From Orthonyx spaldingii (Eukaryota; Chordata; Aves; Passeriformes; Orthonychidae), in contig VZTJ01003574.1 in the NCBI GenBank assembly GCA_013397795.1, positions 770,000 through 833,999 on the forward strand: DNA of 64,000 nucleotides, read 5' to 3'. Both the position numbers and the translations under genes were made by a program. Position 1 is the stretch's first letter, and each line of letters begins with the position of its first letter. Below the pieces are notes generated by a model. The model searched no databases and had not been told where the DNA came from. It saw nothing but the letters and a program-made list of their open reading frames with translations. Shown here in pieces: positions 28,101 to 43,100 of this stretch.

Positions 28101-31100
28101 GGCTCCCCAGAAAATGCTCCCCCTGCCCAGGCTGTCCCTTCCCACTGAAAGCACAAACTGTCAGGCAGTGGGAACGCTCCAATACACAGACAAAACATCA
28201 GAACTGACCTGCATTACTGCAGGGAGTCAATATCCATATTCAGAGAGCCACACTCATTTCTTCAGCTCCCAATCCCACACAATAAATCTCCCCTAGCACA
28301 CCATACTCATCATCCCAGGGGTCAGGAGGGAGAGACCACTTTGGGCACGCCCACACTGAGAGAAAGACTCTCCTGTTACTTCAAGTGGCTTTTTGGAGAG
28401 CTCACTTTACACTGAAATCTCCTCTTCCATCACCTTTTACCTGCACAGACTGGAAGCCTTTTGGGGGAGTGGCTGTTTCTTACCATGCTTATGATAAAGG
28501 ATTTAGAACACCAAGGTCTCAGTTGAACCTTTACTGGATTAAGTTTATTATGCATTACTGGGTTAATTTGCCCATTGTTTTACATGGGACCCTGCTGTAG
28601 TGAAAACAAAATTAATGTGTGAGTTAGACCATCACCTTAAGTTTTAAGAATATTAACAGCAATATTGTAAATTATTGGTAAGTCATTAACAGCAGTTATG
28701 TAAAATATTAGCACTTAATATGGAAACAGTTTTTCTGGTTACATGTACCTTCACATAAAAAAGGGAATCTCTACACTGTTTATTTAATGTATGAGGTACT
28801 TTACAGTGTTTCCCTTTAAGCCCATATTTGTAGGGTCTGCTCTCTCCTTACTCCCACTTCCTTACTACAACTCTTTAGCTTCAGTTAATTACAAAAACTT
28901 CAATGAAAACTTGCTAAATAAAAAATTGTATCAGAATCAATTTGGATATTCTGATAGTGTTTGTAGTCTGGGAGAATGGGAGGCCTGAGATTTATTCAGA
29001 TCAAAAGAATAGATCCAATAGGAAAGGAAGTGAAAGACCAGCTTCTTGACTACTCCGAATATTACTGAGGTATTTGTGATCTCAAATTAACAGGATTTTT
29101 GTCGTGGGTTGTCGAAGTCCATGACACACAAACTGATCCACTGAATTGGGATCAACAACAGTCAGTTAAGTGTTTGTATTTGCAAACTCAAACACCACTG
29201 CATTTTTTATAGGTTGCAGCATTTTTACAGAGATATTATACACAGATTTTCAGTCCTCAGCTGATCTATGTTCACTTGTAAGGATGGAAAAGAAAAGTGT
29301 CTTCTAAAACATCTGGCCAGGAATAAATGGCTTTTTTTCCATAGAGAGTGTGAGCAGTCTTACTTCCAAATGGGATGCTGTGACTAAAGCCTGCCTAACT
29401 CTCTAATCTGTGTTCTGGACAGAAGCAGAAGGCTTGCTGGCTGTTTTCCCTCCAGGTGGTCTGAGGGATGTAACCTTCTCATGCTCCTTTTTTGATGTCA
29501 ATTAAATTAACAACATGTAACCACATCTGATTTCTCTTTATGCTACCTCTTCTACATTTACCTTGATACCTTTCCTGTCACCCTAACTCAGGCTCTCTCT
29601 TTGTTTCAGTCTCCACACCAAAAAATTCCACTGTGCTACCTGAGTATTCTCAGATACAAGACGAGCTAGAGAAGTGAAGAAAAACAATACACAGGTAACT
29701 TCCTAAAGAGAAAAGGGTTTGTAGATATTTGAAAGGAAAAGGAATGAATGGATATCCAAGTCACTGGAGCTTTAGTTTTAATATTTTTGATGTTAACGAG
29801 TAACATCTTCACAGTACAGATATTTAATATGTAATTCCATGTGACATGCAAGTGTCACTTCCCTCTTCAAATAACTTCCTGATGTCTCCACTGGTAATTT
29901 CCCTCATTAGTGCTTTCTGTTTTGCTGACCTCTGATGTGTTTGCATGTTGTGTATTACTGGAAAGCCCCATTCATAGGACATTTATTGCAGCTTCCTCCT
30001 ATGGCACCAGCAACTCTCAGCTGACTGCACACAAAGGGGCACAGGTAGAGACAATCAACCCTTCTGAATGTCAGCCTTTATTTTCTCACATCCCAACGTG
30101 CAGATTTCTTTTGGAAATGATTCCCATAGGGTACACAAGAGAAATTATTTCAAGTGTTGGGTATGGAGCACATGATCAAAACCAAAGTGCTTTGGGAACA
30201 CTGCTTTGGGTCTCTGTGTGCACTTGGCTGGCACTAAGGAGAACAGACCCTGCCGTGCCCTGGTGGGAGCTGGTCAGAATTGTCAGTTAATAAATGAGGC
30301 AGTGAACTGGACAGAAGAGGGTTATGTAGTTTTTGAGCTATTGCTGTGCAGAAATATGATCGGTCGGGTTCAAACTGTTCCATTCACAGATGCCTTCAAC
30401 TAGAGAACTTTTGAGTTTAACGGACAAAACTGTAACTGCAGGTTAAAAATATCTTCATTTTAAGTTATGTACTTGCACACGCTGCCAGCTGAGCCACAAA
30501 CCAATTCACAGCCTAGCAGAAATCAGCAGGAAGGGGCACATGACCAGGGAAGGCTAAAAGGGCTTTTGGAACACCATGTTCCTTCCCAGCACAGGGCTGC
30601 TGCTGATCCTGCTGAGGGTGGGAGTTGCTCAGTTCTGCACCCACTGCAGCACACCTCAGGCCTGCCACAGCCTGTGCCACTGGCATGTCACAAGACACCC
30701 TTGTGGCCACTTTTCCTCCCGTTCCTGTGCTGAGAAAATTTTCCTATTAACAAATGCAGAATTTTTACACCCTTTACACTCTGCCTTGACACCCTCACTT
30801 GGTGGAAGAGGCCAGGAGCAGCATGAGAAATGGAACTGTGGAAATTCTACTAAAGGACAACAACCAATCCCACTCTACAAGACCTGAGGAGGGACCATCT
30901 CAGGATAGAGCAGAAAGAAGCTGTCAGACACAAATAGAGGGAAGCAGGTTTCTTCCATTCCCTGAGCTGCTCCCTGTCACACAGCAAGAGTCCTGAAAAG
31001 GAGGATTTGGCTTCTCAGCATCTTTCACTTCCACAGTCTGAGTGACATACACACTGCTTAAGTGGATTATTTAATCATTCAGCTACCATTTGTAATAAAG

Positions 31101-34100
31101 GAGGATTAAAACACAAATCAAGTAACTCCAAAAACATCCAGTGGGGAGAAAAACCTCAAAAGGTTAACACTCTATAATCTGTTAGGAGTTTTATAGCCTA
31201 ATTACATCAGTCAATTTTTACTCTCCTTCACTGTCTATATGGATTCCCTGTTTTTGTCAAAAATAAAGGCTCACTTGCTTTCCATACTGTCTCTATCATC
31301 TTTGTCCAGTCAGATAGTACAGTACTGCAATAATTGCAGAAACCAGTAATTTATTTCTAAGTGCAGTCTAAAAACCCCTGAAAATTTCTGAAATGGGAGG
31401 ACCATACGCGGTTGTTATCACAAAACAGCAACTCTGCCAGACACACAAAAAAATCTTAATCACTTCCTCATAAATGGGCCATTTCTTCCTTCACACAGGA
31501 ATCTGACTTCCTTTTGCAGGTTCTGTAGAGAATGTTTCTGCAACTCTCTACCATCAGGACTAGGAACAAATTATCTGGAATGGCAGCCCCATATGAACCA
31601 ACTCACATTTGTATTTAATGCCACTGTCATTGCCATCTCAGGCAAAATCAACCCTGAGGCACACATACAGATGTTATCTCCCAAGAACATAAGCTGTAGG
31701 AATTTTCCTAGAGAAGGGAAAAATTTGAAAATACTCTAACAGATGATATCACTTTTAAGGTTCACTTCTGCAGTGTTCCCAAAATGCCATGACACAAGGG
31801 ACTAAACCTTCTACCTCTGCAGTAATTGAAAAAAAAATATAATTAACTGGAGAAAACCCATACTCAATATATGAAATTGAAATGGATTGATTTTCTTCTT
31901 GTGCAGTGGATGGAACTGCACTTTAATTGAAAATCACTTTAAAATAAGTGACACTGAAAGGACTTAAATCTTTTTTAATAAAGAGACCCCTATAGCACTG
32001 TGTCTGCCATTTCCTTGTGTAGGTTAAGCATAAAACAAGTCCTAAAGTGAGTCATAGCACAGCAGTTTGCATAGACAGCTACAAAACGCAATCCCACCCC
32101 CCAAAAGCTGAGAAGCTGGCATTCTGATCCAAGGCTGGGTTTAAAGGTTTAAAAATGTTTTAGTGTTTGTCCTGTTGGCCTCCCTAACCCATTCCAAATG
32201 CCATACATAATAAAATACATTTTCTCATCTGTTTTTTTGTCCAGAGAGCCAATTTTTATAAACCCTTTTGATACAAATTTACTTCCAGTCTACTGAACTG
32301 AGATGATGGCTTGCAAGCCCTAAGTCAGTCAGGAAAAGGGAAGGAAGCTGCTGGAAGAGAGAAGAAGTTGGCATACCTTCCCTTTGTTGAAGTAATGGAT
32401 AATCTTACGGCACAGACCTTCCTTACGTTGCCACTCTGACTGAGATGGGTAATGCAGGAACTCTCTCAGAGGTCTGTCCTCCCACTGAAGCAACTCACAG
32501 TACAAAAGCAAAGTGAATGCAGCCTCTGTAGGAAAAACAATTACGGAACACTGAATCAATGGCAGCAAATAAACACAGCCAATACTGAAAGGTCACAGAC
32601 CTGCTTCTGAAACTGTCTGCCATTTCTGACTTAGAGTTTGAGAAAAATATCTCAAGTCTTAGAGGACCATTAAATTATTCAATTACTTAAAATAGCAGCA
32701 CACGATTTTTAGGTACAAATCTGTCAAGTTTCCTTTTACCAGCTACTTGATTTAAATGCACAGTCAGATGTTCAGATCTTAACTAGATTTGGGGCCTGCA
32801 GCTGTAAACAGAGCTTGGACAACACAACATCAGAGTCCGGACACGTTCTAAGTGCTCCCTCAGCACTGCAATGCAAGGAAATGTGACAAGTGATAATATA
32901 ATGGTGGTTTCGCTATTCTTGCTCTAAATTTCATTTCACTGTTGTGATTTTTATTTTTTTTTTTTGATTCATCTTCNTGCTAATCTTGCTCTAAATTTCA
33001 TTCCACTGTTGTGATTTTTTTTTTTTTGATTCATCTTCTTCAAAGAATACTTTAATGTAAAATTTGGAGTGTAATGCTAACCATGTGGTTGTGTAGGCAT
33101 ACACAGACAGTGGTTAACTTGAGGGAAGGAGCTGGGCCTCAGCTTCTTGCCTTCCCAACTGCCATAACTGATTCATGCAAACTTTTTCCAAAAGAATGAA
33201 CCAGATATTATATAACATTGGGAGAGTTAAAAAATGTCACGAGGATTTTGAGCAGACTCTGTGGAACGTCTCCCTCACCTGTGTAGTTCTCAGCCTGCAG
33301 GTGCATGTCACACAGCTTGTGGATATAGCGGATGTACATCTCCTCCTTGTTAATCTCAGATTTGTAGAAATTCTGTGGAAGAAAAAACAGACTTGTGACT
33401 CTTGAGACTATCCCTTCATTCAAGCACTCAGCAGCATCTGTGCATGTGCAAAGTTATTGTAAAGAGAACACATTCTTAGTGGGAAAGAAAAGTAATAATT
33501 CTTTTCACATTCACACTGATCTAGCCCACTAATTTCATCGTGGCATGATTTTTTTTCAAAATGAAGGTAGTCAAAAGCTGAAAGAAGATGTGAGAGAGGT
33601 TGTAGAACCTCTGTCCCAGGGACACCCAGAACTCAGCTGGACACAGCCCTGAGCAGCCTGACCTATCTGGCCCTGCTTTAAGGAGCGAGTCGGACCAGAA
33701 GCCTCCAGAGGATCCTCACAATCCTCATCATTCTCTTCTGCCATCCCCGTGCTTGGATTCTGAAGCTACACTTGCCTGACACAGATTCCTATCCCAGCCT
33801 TTCCCATTGCACAGTATCACAAAGAGATAAAGGAAAGATCTTTACCATAAGGTTAACAGTGCAGCCGATTTTCTTGTTTTCTGTTTCATCTCCTTTCATA
33901 CAGTCCCTAAGAAAGCAGAGCAGTGTTGGAAACAAACACCTGCAAAAGCAGTCCTTTTAAAATAAATTTGAAGCTATCTTATCTTTCTGAGTTTGCCTGG
34001 ATGACAAATAACAGATCATCAAATATTCATTTTATAAAGTTCCTCTAAGAAAAATTTCCACATTATGGCTTAAATGACGTGAGAACTGAGTGTCCCCTTA

Positions 34101-37100
34101 CAAGTTTGCAACTGAGAACAAGCACCTGAAATGACTGTTCCTTCATTCTTACAAGAACCTGAACAAAAATCAGATAACAGTGATCAAAAATAATCTGAAT
34201 GCAAGATCTACTGTAAAAATCAAAACCTCGTATTTATCCAGATGTAAACATTTAGTCCTAGTCAAAGGGTTGACTTCCATAAATGCATCTCTGCAGTTTA
34301 GTGTGGCACACAAGGATACAACTTGAGGGATTTAGACTAGATTTCTAACTTTTGCACAGGTAAGTTAAATCACAAAATTTATTATCTTTAGTTTCTGGAA
34401 TATTTTAGAAATTATTTCTATTCTAGCAGTAAACGAGTTTAAATTTTTAAAGCAGTGACACAGCAAACTATCTTAAGAACTACTCCAGCTACTGACTGTA
34501 CTACTCCAGCAGCTGGACTCTAAGAGATGCCTGTGTATTTCTAAAATCCAGTCCCCTGTTCTGTTCTGGGAATGACAAATCTGCCGCAGATTGAAAATCA
34601 ATTAAAAACTGGTGTTTCTCAATTAAGCATGGAAATGTGTATCAGTGTGTCAAAGCTGCCTTGTTGGCAGTTGTTTATCATTAAAAAACAAAACAAAAAC
34701 CAAAACCACATGACACCCTCCACCCAGCCCCCTCTGCAAAACCCCCAAACAGCTCCCCTGCATTCCCTTTAAATGTGTCTCCAGTACCTGGTTGTGCACA
34801 GTGGTAGAGCAGTTGTTGCCAAGAAAAAAGCAGGAGATTGGATCAAGGTGGTAGGGATAACAAAAAGAGCAAACTAAAAAGCACAGAAAAGGACTTGGAA
34901 CTGCAGAACACCCAGCCTAGTCAGAGGGTTTCACCTCTAATGAGCAGCAGCAGAAGAAAAAACTATTTGAACTCCTGTCAGTAGGCTAAAGATAGAAATA
35001 TCTGGGGCAGTTCTATATAGGTTCAAACTGTCTATTATTAAAAAAAAACCCTCTGAGTGTGTGTGTATATATAAATCTAATGTTAAAATATTTCCTTCTA
35101 TCTAAGTCAAAGCTCAGCTGCATTGACACATCAGCCCTGCAAACTTCAGTTCAAAACTAAATGAAGGCTGCCTAATTTATAGTGAAATCTTGTCCATGAG
35201 CCACCAGCTGACATGTCAGAGTTCCCAGATGGAAGTTCTCCAGCCCTGCAGGCCTGGATGAGGCATTCAGCACACCTTGGTTCAATGAGGCTTTGGGGCT
35301 CACTCTTGCATTTAACATCTATTTTGCTGAATTAGGTGAGATCATTTCAGCGATAGAAGGAATTAATGTCTTAGCAACCTGAATAAACCTCAGTACAAAA
35401 CTCAGGAACGAGCACACCAGAATGAGAATTAGGGCCCCAGAGATGAGGACCTGGGACGTTTGCTCAGAACCCAGCAGTGAGGAGTTTGGCTTGCATGTAT
35501 GCAGCTCAATAAAAATACTCCCTGTAGGAATCTGGTACCATGTCTTGACAAACTTCTTGTGCTTAGAACGTGTTACTGCTGGTGCCAGGTACCTGTAGTC
35601 GAGCAGACGCTCCATGAGACGAGTGACGGATGTGACAAAAGAGATTCCAGTCTCCCGCCAAGTTTCCTGCTCAATCTTCTCCAGCAAACTGTTTGGAGAT
35701 GGAAGGACAGCAGGTGAGGCTTCCAGGGAAAGGGTACAGTGCATGCAGACTGGTACAGATAACTTGGTTTCTCCCTCATAAAACAAATTCCAGAAGAATT
35801 GCCATCTTACCTGGGATAAGGCCCAAAGAGTTGGGTTCTACTCCAGGCAGCATGAAGCAAAGACATGGAAATTACAGAATTGACAAGAGAAGGAAAAATA
35901 TCCTCACACTGCCGTTTAACAGATATGGAAAAGAGCAACACTTATGGCAGTACTTGATTCACACATTATTACCTGTAGCCTAAATACTGCTAGCAGCAGT
36001 CAGAAACTGAAAAGGAGTCCAAACCTACTGCAAGTATTTCTTCTTTGCTCATCCCTCCATAAATTTTCATCTCTAATCAGCAGCCAACCAACCCTGAGTC
36101 ATAGTGCATTTAAACTGGAATAAAGGCAACCTGCTCCTGCCTAGCACACCAGACAATGCAGTGAGCACCCTTCTCACGGACTTGGGAAGAAGGAGAGAAG
36201 GCTGGAATGAGAACAATGAACATTGTATTTAAAAAGTGAAGAAAGCAAATTTACATGCCAGCTTCCTGAAACTGGATTTCCAGTAAAAGAACTTGCCACT
36301 TCTAGGAAAGAAATTCTGTTGGGTGTCACATCCTCCGAAGAAGTAAACTCTTCAGTACTGGGATGATTTGCAGCTGATGGAGCCAATTCCCTTTTCAGCA
36401 GTATAGTTGAGACAGCAGAATTCACACAGTGGGTTTTTTTCCCACAGCATTTACTAATTTGTGGAATTTTTTCCACATATTGTTTTCAGAAGAGTCAGTG
36501 GCACATGTAAACTAAATGGTTGCTGGAATTCCAGGCTGTGTTTCTTGGTAATACAGCCAATCACTGTCATCTAAAAATGAGTAAAAAGCTGCAGCCCTTC
36601 AATTCTAAATATTTCAGGTAACAAATGTCTTCAGCTAGAGCAAAAACACGCTACTCCTCTTGCCACATGAATAAAAAAAATAATAGATATTTCCTTTTCT
36701 TTATCCCTGAAATAGACTTACATTATCTGTACACATAAGATCCAAGACTTCCCAAGGCTGAATGTACACAAATCCAAACTGAATACATTTCCATACTTCC
36801 TGAGGATAAGCACATGGGATGGGCAGGCTTATCTAGCTTGAAATGAATGAATGTGCAATTGCAAATTCAGAAACAGAATTACTGGTTCCAGCAAAACAAA
36901 GTTTTATGCCTCAAACAGCTGGTGTGCTACTGGGGGCCACGTAAAATTGTCTGGAATATATGGGTAAAATTCTGCTAATGATCTCTCTGGCTCACTGGAT
37001 TATTAAATAATTTGGGTTAAGTGCTCTGGACTGTCAAGAGTTCAAAATAATTCCTTTTGAAATAAATTAGGAACTCTCAAAATGAAATTTGGAGACAGAT

Positions 37101-40100
37101 CAGTGATCAAAGGTAGTGAAGTGGAAAGTCCGACATAAAATCTTCAAGTTTATCCTTCTGAGCACGAATTGTTGGTGTGAAAGGAAGTGGAAATACAGTG
37201 TCACAATGGGCTCTGGAGGAAGCAACTGGCAACTGTTGAGCCAACCAAAACATGGCCTTCGAAAATAAAAGGAAACAAAGGAAAGTGCTGAGGAAAATCA
37301 CCTTTGCTGTAACAAGGCCTGGCTCTGTAGATAGTGCACTGTCTCTAAACAATCCTGAGGCCAGGATCTCACTCACTGCTATTGAAAGAGAAGGGCACTG
37401 GCTCCTCCAGCAAATGAATTTTTGATAGGAGGATGATAAACTGTGCAGCCCTTTATGAGGTGTCACAGAGAGAAGACAAAGAAGAATTTAGGTCTCTATA
37501 TTATTTTCAGAATTACTTCACTGAGCCATTCCATGGAAACCTGCCAGGAAGCCCCTCCTGCCCTCCCCAAAGATCTGTGGCTGCACAGATCAGTGCCTGG
37601 ACTCTTCCAACGGCCCTGCACAACACGAGGAGCACGAACTGGCAAAGCTTACAGCAGGCTGAAGAGTTCCCTGTAGTTCTCATCACCTTTTCCTTCGGAC
37701 ACCAGGCTGTCCAGTTTATCGATCAGCTCAGCTTCCACCTGCAGGAAGAAGCGACCAAATCCATCAGTCAGACACTTCCAGTGAACCACGACATCAGGTA
37801 ACTGGATCCTGAACTACAACAGAATATCCAGCACCACTGCCCTGCTCTGGTGGTTCTGCTGGTGGGTAATTGATTTGCAACCACCCAGGCATCATGCTAT
37901 TGGAAGATTATTTGTTCATTAAAGCCCACTTTTTAAGCCTCTCTGTGATTACATGACACTTTTACTTTTTCTTTCACTTATATAAATAAGGCCACACCAG
38001 CATTATTATGTTTTTCTTAGAAAGATTTTGAATACGTACCAATTCCCACCCTAAATATCAAGTGTGATATCAGATATTCAAGTGTAGAAATTGATGTATG
38101 TAACATTAAACAAAACAATTTCCTCTAGTCAGAAACCTTGCAGAAAACACAGTTTCCCTACTAGTGAAGACAGAGGCTACTAAGGCTGAAACTATTTGCA
38201 GAAATATGGCTTACTTTTATTTAAAGACAAGCATAGTTTGAGCTTCTCTACCTTTTTTCAGCTGCAAATTGCAAAGGAAGTAAAGATGGGAAGGAAAGCA
38301 AATCAGCCAGTGGCACACAAATGGACTTGGTGCTCTTGCTGCTGAAATCATTAAAGGGAGACCTGATTTCATCCCTGAATCAGACTGTATTGTTATCCAG
38401 CTTTGCTGAAAAAACAACCTTGTTAAAAACATGAACTACTGAAGAAAATTTAAAAAGGGCTTGAAAATGAATTTTCAGGGATTTTATATTTTCTGACAAA
38501 CAACTGAATATTCAAAAGGAGAAGAGAAGCTCACAATTAAAAATACCCCTCTCCTTGTTTGTGACCTACAGTGACAACAGAAATCAGTAAGGCCAGTGTC
38601 CAGCTATCCAGCATTATACTGGAAAGCAAATAACTCCCTGGTTCCAGCAGATAATGTTAATGAGGTTTATTATCTCTTGTGATATTTAACTATTTATTTC
38701 ATTCTCACTAATACAATTATTATGGAATCTTTAACCTTAGAAAGTTACAATATATGCTTCATAAAACAATGTGGAAACTTGCTCCACAGGTAATTTAAGA
38801 AATATTCTTGGAGCTGTAGTTTAAAATACATTAGTGAGCATAAAAATTAAATGAAGATTATGAAGAGTTCGTCTTGATACAAAAAATATAAATAGGCCCA
38901 GAAACTCAAAGGTGACTGTAGGTGCTTATAACTGTAAACGCCAGAGAAAGACTGTTCTGTTGTTATGCTAAAACAAGTAGAAAGAGGACTGTGATCAAAA
39001 TGCTACTGCAGTAATAATAATAATAGTAAATAATAATCGTAGCAATCATGGGAGTTGAAGGAAAACAAGCTCCTGATAATACTTTTCCACACAGCCTTTA
39101 ATAGATCAGGTTATGAGAAAGGTCTGCTATTCTCCTGGAATGATGCATTAGATCTGGCATTTTAATGACTGTGCAAATAATTAATCACATGAATTATGAT
39201 AATTTAATGGTGATTTACTCCTTCAGAGCACTTCTCTGCAGATACTTGCCCCCAGTATTGCCCCAGCACAATGACAATGAAACACTGTCATCCGAGGATC
39301 CAGTCCAAACCCATCCTTCATTAGCAATGCTCTGCACTTCAGGGATCTGGTCTGCAGTGGAAAATCTAAGCAATTCTCTGACCATGACTGGGAAACAGAA
39401 TGATGAAGATTTCTCTCCCTGATTTGCAATCAGAGCTCACAGCAGGTGAAAACTGCAGAGCTCTTGTTGGACTTAACCCTTCCAGGAGGGCTGCTGCAAT
39501 TTCTGAAAACAAAAACAGCTACTAAGTCTGTTTCAAGGCATGGGATAATGATTTAATTATACAGTACCACTTCCTAGCTGCAAATTGAAGACAGAGAAGC
39601 AGACAGCACTGTTTTCACAAATACTGGCTAAATCTTTACATCCCCATGTTTGGTTCTCAGTCTGACCCATTTAATGGCTGACTAATAATCTAAGTGAAAC
39701 CAGTGGGAGCAGTGACAGCCCAGCACTTACAAAATTCTTTTCCCCATCTGTGATGTGCTGAGCACATCCCTCCTCTTCCCCATGTTCATTAGAAATGCAG
39801 TTTGCACTGGTTAAACAATCTTGGGGGTGTTGTGATAGTTTTGTGTATTAGGTCTCAAGCTTTTTATTTTTATATATATTTACATGACATCTTCACAATC
39901 AGAAACAGATCAACAAATACAAACTCCATGTTTCCAGCTGGACACTGCAGACAGAGGAAAAGGAATGCTTGGGAAGTGCCCTCACCTGTTTGAAGTTGCC
40001 ATTCTTTCTCTGCTCCCAGTCCATCATGTCATGGAAAATTGGGATCATGATATTCCGGACTTCTGGTTGTGGAACAAGTGTAACACCCAGAAAGGGGCCA

Positions 40101-43100
40101 ATCATTCCCGGAATAAAGTGAATCTTGTGCTCACCTGTACAACACAAAACAATTGTAATTAAATAAAAGCCTTTGCTGTCTGTCACTAAGAAAACAGGGA
40201 ACCCTTGCAATAATGACATGTACAAAGTTGTAGGCATGAGCATTACAAAAGCAAACATTATTTTCCTGAAAGGAATGAAATATCAGTATTTGCTTTACAC
40301 CGTTTCTTGCAAAGTCTCTAAGAGCATTTTTAATTTCACTGTGAAAGCCTTCAGCAAAAACTGTCAGTGCATTTTACTTGCAAAAGAATTCAAACTGTCA
40401 GAAGTAGCCAAACTAAACCACGCTAACTGGGGAAAAGAGGCCAGGGGTACTTCTAATTGATGAAGATTTTGTAAGGGCTGGTGACAACAATGGTAGTTAA
40501 TAGAACACGTTTAGATTTCAAAGAACAACAGCTCTTGGTCCTCAGAGCTGTCTCGATTTCCTAACTGCCCTTGAGTGGGACCAAGTGGATCTGCTCCAGG
40601 AGGGACCTGAGGCACTCTGCTGACATCTCTTCTGAGCCACGTTACTGCAGAGAAACTCTACAACGCCTGACCTGGAACAGCATCCAGTGATAAATATCTG
40701 CATCTACACATCTAAAACTGGCTTCTCACTTCTCAGTTGAGTTTGTCCAGCATCATTTCCTGGGTATTGGATCTCTTATCTTGGAGGGCCTTCTATTCTC
40801 CACACAGATCCTTGGAACTGTGACCAGGTCTGGCTGTATCATTTTAGTTGTGCAAGACAGATCAGGCTTATTCAGTTTTCTTGCTTCTGTAATCTTCTTG
40901 ACTATTGTCTGAACTCTGTTCAGCTTCTCTTGGGTTTATGTTTTTTTGTGTTATGTTGTTTCTTTTAGATGTAGAAAGCAGGACTGGGCACACTAACCTA
41001 GAATCACGTGCACTTATGAAAAACACTGTGACAGTAATATGGTCTCTCTTCTCTTACTCCAGATTTTTACATATTTTCTCAAAGATTACGAAATCTCTTT
41101 TATTCATGGCATTTTACAGGTGATTCAGCTGATTATCAGCATGGTACATGTGTAGTCTTTGTTTTCTTGAATAACAACTCCTACCTATATTCCTACACAT
41201 AAAATGTTTGTATTTGGCTTTGTGAATATTTTGCAGCCACATTATCAAATTATCCAATCTGACTTGTATCACTCCTTTGCTCCCTTAGTGATTCACCCAT
41301 TCTTATATCCTTGTGTTTGTGATCTCTATCAGCAAACATTTTGTTATTTTCCTCTAGAATACAGTACAGAAGAGTTTTGGTGGGAGCAGTGCTTCTCTTC
41401 AGAGAAACAAAGGATTCTGTGATGCCACAAAAGGTAAGAAAACCTAAAAAGTCCAACACAAATGGGGGTTTCCTTTGGCTTTGGTTGTCAGGTGAGAGGG
41501 AGAGACTTACCCAGGTTCTGCCACATGCTGAAGAGCTCATAGGCCATCATCACTCTCATATCGCCGTACCTGAGAGAGAACAGACACAGCTGCCCAGGGA
41601 ACAAACACTGGCAAGGCAGTGATGTGAAAAAATAATCTAATTGTTAAAAAAAATCCAATTCACATTTATGTCAACGTAAGAATATCAAACAATTTGACTA
41701 ATCACTGAATGCTGTCTTGGGAGATCTGCTTATTTATTTTTCAGGCATTTCCACATCCCACGTTTCATAATAAATCACAGAGGCTTATGGTAGGAAAAAA
41801 GTCTCTTTTTTGAGGTGGGAACCCAACAAAACATGTCCTTACTTATCCAGAATCTTCTTCCTCTTAGGTGGTGTGGCATTTTCTAGTTGGAGACTCGGCT
41901 GGTTTATAAACAAAACTGCCAGGCTGAAATAAGAGTTCCACACCTGTGACAAGGGAAGGAATTTTATAACATTATACTCCAGGAGTAAGTTTTAAAGAAG
42001 AGGAGAAAGACATAGACTCCTTTTCATAATCAAGGTGTAACTTCATCAATATATCTCTTACTATGGAGATACAAATTAACTCTTAAGGGTACAAATGGAT
42101 TATTGAAACCCTGGTAGGAAGTGAAATTAAAACCCTCACAAAAGCAATGCCACTGGGTTTTTCCTCTTTGCACCAGAGCTCAAGAACGAATAAATCTGGT
42201 GACTTCAGCAAACTTTTAAATTGTTTTTCTGTAGGTTAAACAGATTTTATCTGTCAAGACTCCCCAGAGATCACATTGTATCATGAATGAGAACCCAATA
42301 ATTTGGTCTGTTTTCCCAAAGAGATGAGGTTTTTGCCAACATGGTGTGTGCACTTGTCCCTAGGTGCCTGGCAGCTTTTCCTTACTAACACCGAACTTGC
42401 TGCTCATCTCCAACCACATCAGACACAGGGACAACACTCCCTAGGATCCTCTGTTCCTCCAGGTTTTATGTCATCAGCCAGAGAGACCTCTGGGAGAGGA
42501 AGATCACAAACTCCCCAATTTCAGGAAAAGCATTGCCTGAGTTTACATTGTATTATCCATCAGTCTGGAAGACAGCACGCTCCATGAGCCCCATGCTTAT
42601 GGAATTACTTGTTTCCTTTATGAGGGACTCCGTTTTCCTGATTTGATCTCACACTGTATCTGTTCTACTTCCCATCAATTGCACAGCAGATTCTATTCCT
42701 GTCCTTTATCAGTTAGGTCATCTTCCTGACAGACACTCTAATAAATGCTGCAAATATCATCAGCTAATGCAGAGGGCAGCTCCTGGTCCTGTGTTACTGC
42801 TGGTTTGAAAAGATGTCAGAACATTTTCTGAATCAATTCTTACTTTAAAATCGAAGTCTGTTTCCGTGAAATTCTTATGCAGGGCAGAAGACAGGTATTG
42901 AACTGTTGTAACTATGATACTGCAGCCAAAAACAAAGAGAAGAAAACAAAAAGAGAACATTTGAATCTGGAATACAACATATTACAGCGATTGGTGGTGC
43001 TGGTTTTACTGCAGGTACAGAGATGAGCATTGTTTGTGTAATCACTGTGATACTTGCACAGAAGCCACCATTCTTTCTAGGCTTTAATGAACACTTTGTA

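Noticed and set aside
35319..35786. 155-codon minus-strand ORF
   Set aside because: It is exon w20 read through its donor and acceptor into introns; the part outside w20 has no similarity to DOCK proteins.
37107..37466. 119-codon minus-strand ORF
   Set aside because: No splice sites in suitable phase, no known motif, and the DOCK3 frame is already complete across w18 and w19.
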